A DNA stretch of 16,848 bases from Acidimicrobiaceae bacterium (GTDB lineage Bacteria; Actinomycetota; Acidimicrobiia; Acidimicrobiales; Bog-793), in NCBI GenBank assembly GCA_025463965.1, contig JAODBN010000347.1, positions 1 to 16,848 of the forward strand, read 5' to 3'. How positions within the stretch are numbered: the first letter of the stretch is position 1; every line of letters begins with the position of its first letter. Below the pieces are notes generated by a model, which saw only the letters and a program-made list of their open reading frames with translations, did no database searches and was not told the origin of the DNA. Made by a program: the position numbers and the translations under genes. Shown piece after piece: positions 12,487 through 16,848 of the stretch.

Positions 12487-13924
12487 GCTCGTGGTCATCG
12501 GCGGCGGCCCGGCGGGGATGGCTGCGGCTGTCGCCGCGGCCGGTCGCGGAGCTCAGGTGAGCCTTGTCGACTCGGCCAGCCGCCTCGGCGGTCAGATATA
12601 CCGTCAACCGCTCGTCGATGGCGAGGCACCCCCCACTCCGGCGGGGCCCGCCCTTCCCCGTCGCTTCCGGCGGCTCGGGGACGGGAGCGTCGAGCTCCTC
12701 CTCGGGTGGTCCGTCTGGTCGATCGTCCGTCGTTCCTCGGGTTTTCTCCTGCTCCTTCATCCCACTGCCGGCGAGCTGAGGGGAAGGACGCTCGAGGCCC
12801 GGGCTGTCGTCCTCGCCACCGGCGCCTCCGAGCTCGTCCTGCCCTTTCCCGGATGGGACCTCCCGGGGGTGTCCACCGCGGGCTGCGCCCAAGCGCTGTT
12901 GAAGTCCCAGGGCGTACCGGTCGGCCGGCGGGTGATCGTCGCCGGGAGCGGCCCGTTCCTCCTACCGGTGGCGGCTTCCATCGCCGAGTCTGGCGCCAAG
13001 GTGGTGGCGGTGGTGGAGGCCTCCAGGGCTGTGGCTGGGCTGGTCACGCTCCCCCGGGGGCTCCGCCATCCCCACAAGGTGATCGAGGCGCTCGGCTACG
13101 TGCGAACCCTCGTTCGCCACCGGGTCCCCTTCCTCGCCGGGCGGGCCGTCGTCCGCTGCGAAGGTCAAGGAAGGGTGGAGCGAGCGAGCGTGGCTCGACT
13201 CGACCGAGATTGGCTGGCGATTCCCGGGACGGAACGATCCTTCGAGGTCGACGCGGTCTGTGTCTCGTTCGACTTCGTGCCCCGCCTCGAGCTCTCCCGC
13301 CACCTCGAGTTGACGGAGGTGGCGAACGCCGCCCGGCCCACCGTCTCGCCGACCCACGACCGGACCATGGCGGCCTCGCTGTCGGGTGTGTTCGTGGCCG
13401 GGGAGCTGACCGGGATCGGCGGGGCGCAGGTCGCCGAGCTCGAGGGTCACCTCGCCGGGAGTGCCGCCGCAACCTACCTCGGGCACGCTGGCGAGGCGAG
13501 CCCGTCCGCCGCGGAGCACAAGGTGCAGAGGAGGCTTGCTCGCTCCTTGTCGTTCGCCCGGCTTATGGATCGGCTCTACCCCTTGCGACCTGGCTGGACG
13601 AGTTGGCCCAGCGAGGACACGATCCTCTGTCGATGTGAGGACGTGACCTGGGGAACTGTCCAGCGCGCCATCACCGCCGGAGCGGCGACGACGTGGGAGG
13701 TGCGGGGCCTCACTCGATGCGGGATGGGCTACTGCCAGGGACGGACCTGCGGTCCTCCGCTGCAGCTCGCCCTCGCCGCTCGCACAGGAGCGCCGCTCCC
13801 GAGTGTGGGAGATCTGCATTCCCGCCCGGTGGCCACTCCCGTGCGCCTCGGTGACGTGGCACGGAGCTTCTCCCAGGCACGGTCCGCCTTGGAGGACGGC
13901 GTGCAGGGCACGCAAGGCGGGTGA
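12479..13924 (+). CDS. FAD/NAD(P)-binding oxidoreductase with BFD-like [2Fe-2S] domain, probable D-hydroxyproline dehydrogenase alpha subunit
   Basis: A 481-residue HcnB/OoxA-like flavoprotein. The N-terminal Rossmann motif is GGGPAGMAAA (VVIGGGPAGMAAAVAAAGRG), followed by RLGGQIYRQP. A second nucleotide-binding motif GSGPFLLP lies mid-protein, and VFVAGELTGIGGAQVAELEGHLAG is the third FAD block. The C-terminus is a BFD-like [2Fe-2S]-binding domain with C384, C386, C414 and C419 (CXC-X27-CX4C, LCRCEDV and RCGMGYCQG), with C424 nearby. It should take electrons from the catalytic beta subunit and pass them on, ultimately to the respiratory chain. GTG 12479 is chosen because the Rossmann motif follows immediately. 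It overlaps the gamma gene by 8 nt. It is the last gene of the operon. Confidence 0.85.
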   Translation: MAELVVIGGGPAGMAAAVAAAGRGAQVSLVDSASRLGGQIYRQPLVDGEAPPTPAGPALPRRFRRLGDGSVELLLGWSVWSIVRRSSGFLLLLHPTAGELRGRTLEARAVVLATGASELVLPFPGWDLPGVSTAGCAQALLKSQGVPVGRRVIVAGSGPFLLPVAASIAESGAKVVAVVEASRAVAGLVTLPRGLRHPHKVIEALGYVRTLVRHRVPFLAGRAVVRCEGQGRVERASVARLDRDWLAIPGTERSFEVDAVCVSFDFVPRLELSRHLELTEVANAARPTVSPTHDRTMAASLSGVFVAGELTGIGGAQVAELEGHLAGSAAATYLGHAGEASPSAAEHKVQRRLARSLSFARLMDRLYPLRPGWTSWPSEDTILCRCEDVTWGTVQRAITAGAATTWEVRGLTRCGMGYCQGRTCGPPLQLALAARTGAPLPSVGDLHSRPVATPVRLGDVARSFSQARSALEDGVQGTQGG

Positions 13925-14062
13925 TACCAAAGGCCGTCGCCTGCGGGCGTTGCCTGTGAGATGGAGCGAACGCCGATCGCTCGACCGCGGCCATGGTCTT
14001 CGCCTTTCGACAGCACGGACAGGACTGCGCCGAAGCTGGTCGGAGCGAGACTCGTGATCTCG
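13925..14062. terminator. Convergent intergenic region with hairpins
   Basis: The gap between the convergent dehydrogenase alpha gene and the S9 peptidase gene has two perfect inverted repeats: GAGCGA/TCGCTC (13964-13969 and 13977-13982), and AGCGAGA/TCTCGCT (14044-14050 and 14058-14064). The second overlaps the peptidase stop codon. Both have 7-nt loops and no T tract, so a bidirectional terminator function is only plausible. Confidence 0.35.
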
Positions 14063-16003
14063 CTAATCCGGACGGGCAACCGAGAGGTGGTCGAGCACGC
14101 GGTCCCAGTAGTCCTCGAGGTGGCGCGGCTCGAGTATCTGGTGGCCTTCGCCTTCGTAGACGGTGATGGCGACGTCGGCCCCGGCCGCCCGGAGGGCACC
14201 GTAGAGCTCGTAGGCCTGGCCGACTGGCACGCACCGGTCCTCGGATCCATGCAGCAGGAGCACAGGAGCCGCGCCCGCTCGGGCGAGGTAGGCCGCGGAG
14301 CGTTCCCGGCACAGGCGCTGTGCCTCCGGGTCGTGTGACGGGCCGCGCAGCAAGACGTCGTAGAAGGTCGGGTTGTTGCAGGTGTTTCGACAGCTCATCA
14401 GGTCAGACATCCCGGCGCCCACCACCGCAGCCGCGATCTCCGGACGTGTCACGGCCGCAAGGGCGGAGAGATAGCCGCCGTAGCTTGATCCCATGATCGC
14501 CGTGGCCCCGGGCGCTATGAGCCCCTCGGCGCGGGCCCACGCCGCGCCGCTGAGCACGTCATCGAGCTCAGCTCCTCCGGGGTCGCCGAGGTTCGCCCGG
14601 GCGAACGCCTGGCCCCTGCCGGCGCTCCCACGTGGGTTCGCTAGCAACACCGGGTGACCTGCGGACAACAGGACGTGGACGTGCCCGACGTCGTAAGCGT
14701 GGTGCCACGCGATCGTCGGGCCTCCGTGCACGTACAGCACGAGCGATCGCAGATCGTCGGGTCGAGTGGATGCTATGGGCGGTCGCAGAAGGATCCCGTG
14801 CACATCGGTGCCGTCGGGGCTCGTCCAGCGACCCTCGGTGACCGAGATCTCAGGGACGAAATCGACCTCGGTCGGCGACCATCTCGTCGCCGGCCGATCG
14901 AGCTCGAACAGGACCACCTCGGTCGGAGTCATCTCGTCCGAACGGCAGGCGATCGCGAGGCCGTCGTCGGAGATGGCGAGCGCCGGATGCCAGGGCGAGC
15001 CCATGAGCGACGCCCGCTCGTGGCGAGTGGCACGGTCTCCGCCCGGAACCACATAGCCCCAGCCACAGCCGAGGTCCTGCCAGCCGGCAAAGAAGAGGCG
15101 ACCGCGCCCGTCAAAGTCGAGCCACGTGACGTCGACCTCGAGATCGTCGATCCGAAGCTGGCTCCTCCCGTTGCCTCGAAGCACGACGATCGCCCCGGCG
15201 ACGAGCCCCCGGTCTGACGCCCATCCCTCGGCGAAGGCAACATCGCCGTTCGAGCGGTCGACGGTGATCCCGCTGACCTGCCAGGTCGGTTCGTAGCGGA
15301 CGTGCACCTCGGTGCCGTCGGCGTCGATCTCTGCCACAACGGCGTGGTACCAAGCGTCCTCGCCCGCGCTCGTCGAGCACACGCACCACAACGAGGAGTT
15401 CCGGCCGACGGCGACCTCCCAGACGCACAGCCCGCTCGGGCTGACCGGCGCGATCTCGCCCGAGGAGAGCGAGATGGCCACGAGGTGTTGGCCGGCGGAA
15501 ACAGCGAGGTCGACCCCGAGCCCGTAGTTGTCCGGCGACCGGTCGTGCCGACGTCCCGACGCCAACGCAGCCGTCTCGGCGTGGGGATCGGCGACCAAGA
15601 CCACGACGCGTTCGAGCGCTCCGTCCCACACGAGCTGCTGGGCCGATCCGGCCAGCTCGGCGAGAAGCGATGCCGCGCCGGGCGTGCCGTCGGGAGCAAT
15701 GTCGACGACGCTGATCCTCGTCGTGGCATCGTCGTCGTGCGCGACGATCAGGCGGCCACCGTCGACGAGCACGGGGGCGGCGCTCGGCGGCGGCCCCGGG
15801 ACCCGGTTGATCGCCCCTCCGGGCCGCCCGACGAAGATTCCCTCAGCTACGTCGGCGGAGGTCGGGTCGACCCGTCGTGTGCGACTGCGCACGAACCCGG
15901 CGAGTGCGCCATCGCGGGAGACGACCGGCCAGAGCGGCTGCGCAGGCGCCGTGAGATTGCCGGGGAGATTGCCGGGGAGATTGCCGGGGAGGTTGCCGGG
16001 CAT
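14063..16003 (-). CDS. S9 family (prolyl oligopeptidase-like) serine peptidase
   Basis: A 646-residue protein with an N-terminal beta-propeller region (to about residue 385) and a C-terminal alpha/beta-hydrolase domain. The catalytic triad is visible: Ser507 in GSSYGGYLS, Asp589 in HGSEDRCVP and His621 in GEGHQILEP. The oxyanion strand reads LYVHGGPT. This is the S9C/acylaminoacyl-peptidase-like branch, which cleaves short peptides, often after proline or releasing blocked residues. There is no signal peptide, so it is probably cytosolic. Its position beside hydroxyproline catabolism suggests processing of Pro/Hyp-containing peptides, which is inference. The annotated ATG leads into four PGNL repeats encoded by a 12-bp tandem repeat. 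Homology-like sequence starts only at LTAPAQPLWPVVS (about residue 17), so the true start could differ. No clear Shine-Dalgarno precedes ATG 16003. Confidence 0.88.
   Translation of the reverse strand: MPGNLPGNLPGNLPGNLTAPAQPLWPVVSRDGALAGFVRSRTRRVDPTSADVAEGIFVGRPGGAINRVPGPPPSAAPVLVDGGRLIVAHDDDATTRISVVDIAPDGTPGAASLLAELAGSAQQLVWDGALERVVVLVADPHAETAALASGRRHDRSPDNYGLGVDLAVSAGQHLVAISLSSGEIAPVSPSGLCVWEVAVGRNSSLWCVCSTSAGEDAWYHAVVAEIDADGTEVHVRYEPTWQVSGITVDRSNGDVAFAEGWASDRGLVAGAIVVLRGNGRSQLRIDDLEVDVTWLDFDGRGRLFFAGWQDLGCGWGYVVPGGDRATRHERASLMGSPWHPALAISDDGLAIACRSDEMTPTEVVLFELDRPATRWSPTEVDFVPEISVTEGRWTSPDGTDVHGILLRPPIASTRPDDLRSLVLYVHGGPTIAWHHAYDVGHVHVLLSAGHPVLLANPRGSAGRGQAFARANLGDPGGAELDDVLSGAAWARAEGLIAPGATAIMGSSYGGYLSALAAVTRPEIAAAVVGAGMSDLMSCRNTCNNPTFYDVLLRGPSHDPEAQRLCRERSAAYLARAGAAPVLLLHGSEDRCVPVGQAYELYGALRAAGADVAITVYEGEGHQILEPRHLEDYWDRVLDHLSVARPD
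15955..16000. repeat. 12-bp tandem repeat at the 5' end of the S9 peptidase gene
   Basis: Three perfect copies of GATTGCCGGGGA (15955-15966, 15967-15978, 15979-15990) and a fourth imperfect copy (15991-16000) lie immediately inside the peptidase start codon. In the minus-strand gene they encode repeated Pro-Gly-Asn-Leu. Each unit contains GATTGCC, the reverse complement of GGCAATC found in the inverted repeat 74 bp further on. Confidence 0.9.
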
Positions 16004-16062
16004 TTCCGCACGCTAACAACGCTCGGTAGCATCGCTCCATCGACACCTATCCAAGACAAGGG

Positions 16063-16081
16063 CGATTGCTCTTGGCAATCG
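16063..16081. promoter_or_regulatory. Inverted repeat in the peptidase-regulator divergent gap, candidate operator
   Basis: CGATTGC-TCTTG-GCAATCG is a perfect 7-bp inverted repeat with a 5-nt spacer, ending 34 nt before the regulator GTG. A second overlapping pair, CCAAGA (16051-16056) and TCTTGG (16070-16075), is also present. Its place in the 112-bp divergent gap fits an operator for the adjacent regulator. An mRNA hairpin is an alternative reading. Confidence 0.45.
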
Positions 16082-16115
16082 TCTAACCGACCAGAGCGAC
16101 GAGCAAGGACCTCCG

Positions 16116-16848
16116 GTGCCCACAGAGCTGCAGCTGCTCATCGACCACCTCGCCCACCAGCTCGGATCGTCGATGGTCCTTGAAGACCGCGAGCACCGGA
16201 CAATCGTCCACTCCTCCCAGGCCGAGCCGATTGATGCCGTCCGCCGCGACTCCATCTTGAATCGAGCGACGAGGCCGGAGATCGTGGCGTGGTTCCGAGG
16301 GTTCGGGATCGAGCAGGCGACTGAGCCCGTGAGGATCCCCGCACACGAGGAGCTCGGCATCCTTCCCCGAGTCTGCGCGCCCGCCCGCTGTCGCGATCAA
16401 CTGCTCGGCTATCTCTGGCTCATCGACAGTGCCGACACGGTGAGTGGCGACCACCTCGATGACGTTGCCAAAGCCGCGGAGCACTTCGGTCTGCTGCTCT
16501 ACGACGATCAGCTCACCCAACGCCTCGTCAGTCACACGGTCGCGCACCTCTTCTCGCCCTCCGGCGAGCTCCGTGAGACCGCGGCGCGCCAGATCGTCGA
16601 CCAGAGCCTGCTCGCCCGCGACTTACCGGTCACCGTGGTCGTGCTCGACGCCCATGCCGGGATCGACGGAGGCCGCGGCGAGCCGGGCGACCTTCGGGAG
16701 GTGCTGAAGGAAGCCGTCGATGAGATCGGCTGGCAGGCGCCCGCCAGGTCGTTGCTCGGTCTCGCCCAGGCGGATCACGGCGTGCTCGTGCTCCAGCCGC
16801 CCGCCGTGGGGGGCGAGGCCTTTGTCGAGCGGGTCGCCGAGGAGAGCT
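16116..16848 (+). CDS. PucR/CdaR-type transcriptional regulator, 5' part only
   Basis: The first 244 residues of a regulator that continues beyond the right edge. GTG 16116 is preceded by AAGGA (16104-16108) at 7-nt spacing. The N-terminus (ELQLLIDHLAHQLGSSMVLEDREHRTIVHSSQ) and the middle (RRDSILNRATRPEIVAWFRGFGI, PRVCAPARCRDQLLGYLWLID) match a GAF-like sensory region seen in actinobacterial PucR-family regulators. Some of these control proline utilisation (PruC-like). A GGDEF-like/CdaR middle domain appears to start near residue 150. The C-terminal PucR helix-turn-helix lies outside the window, so DNA binding is not seen. It is divergent from the peptidase gene and is the only regulator near the hydroxyproline genes, so control of that pathway is inferred. 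Confidence 0.75.
   Translation, partial: MPTELQLLIDHLAHQLGSSMVLEDREHRTIVHSSQAEPIDAVRRDSILNRATRPEIVAWFRGFGIEQATEPVRIPAHEELGILPRVCAPARCRDQLLGYLWLIDSADTVSGDHLDDVAKAAEHFGLLLYDDQLTQRLVSHTVAHLFSPSGELRETAARQIVDQSLLARDLPVTVVVLDAHAGIDGGRGEPGDLREVLKEAVDEIGWQAPARSLLGLAQADHGVLVLQPPAVGGEAFVERVAEES

Noticed and set aside
12706..13638. A 310-codon alternate plus-strand frame inside the dehydrogenase alpha gene
   Set aside because: It is Arg/Gly/Pro-rich, without motifs, and fully overlapped by the flavoprotein with clear FAD and BFD-like motifs.
15955..16000. Possible iteron origin or CRISPR from the 12-bp repeats
   Set aside because: There are only three or four contiguous units, inside a gene start, with no Rep gene, AT-rich tract or spacers nearby.
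1..16848. tRNA, rRNA, insertion sequence or prophage genes
   Set aside because: No cloverleaf-like sequences, rRNA motifs, transposase motifs or terminal inverted repeats were recognised by eye. A covariance-model scan was not possible here.

Overview
The window is high-GC DNA with dense, mostly plus-strand gene packing, 1-4 nt start/stop overlaps, GTG and TTG starts, and TAnnnT-type -10 boxes. Together with a sufB-sufD-Rieske-sufC order and a short MutY lacking the NUDIX-like tail, this suggests an actinobacterium, possibly Acidimicrobiia-like. The lineage is inferred from gene style, not from a marker gene.

Layout. (1) 1-2444: the 5' end of a SAM-dependent methyltransferase (minus strand, cut by the window edge), a DUF6941-like protein, a MutY adenine glycosylase whose true start is probably non-canonical, and an orphan RmlC-like cupin epimerase. 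(2) 2550-3971: a two-membrane-segment protein with an 8-residue repeat and a RodZ-type C-terminal (DUF4115-like) domain. (3) 4088-8542: an iron-sulfur assembly operon with a recognisable promoter: sufB, an uncharacterised small four-cysteine protein, sufD, a Rieske ferredoxin and sufC. The small protein's stop overlaps the sufD start. No sufS, sufU, sufT or sufR lies in the window. (4) 8543-9083: a gap that is not empty. It holds the decayed remains of a DUF1778 (TacA-like) antitoxin and a GNAT (TacT-like) toxin, recognisable only when frames are stitched together. (5) 9087-13924: five tightly packed genes that read as trans-4-hydroxy-L-proline catabolism: a DHDPS-family deaminase, a two-cysteine 4-hydroxyproline 2-epimerase/proline racemase, and the three subunits of a flavin/[2Fe-2S] D-hydroxyproline dehydrogenase. 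(6) 14063-16848: a convergent S9 prolyl-oligopeptidase-family peptidase, and divergent from it a PucR-type regulator (cut by the window edge). The 112-bp gap between them contains an inverted repeat whose half-site recurs in a 12-bp tandem repeat at the start of the peptidase gene.

How the genes work together. The SUF genes would supply Fe-S clusters. The dehydrogenase (two predicted [2Fe-2S] sites), MutY and the Rieske protein all need them. In the hydroxyproline cluster the epimerase would make cis-4-hydroxy-D-proline, the heterotrimeric dehydrogenase would oxidise it to 1-pyrroline-4-hydroxy-2-carboxylate, and the DHDPS-like enzyme would deaminate that to 2-oxoglutarate semialdehyde. The final aldehyde dehydrogenase is not in the window. 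The S9 peptidase could release proline- or hydroxyproline-containing peptides, and the PucR-like protein is the natural candidate regulator. The most promising leads for something undescribed are the four-cysteine protein inside the SUF operon and the putative operator/repeat system between the peptidase and the regulator.
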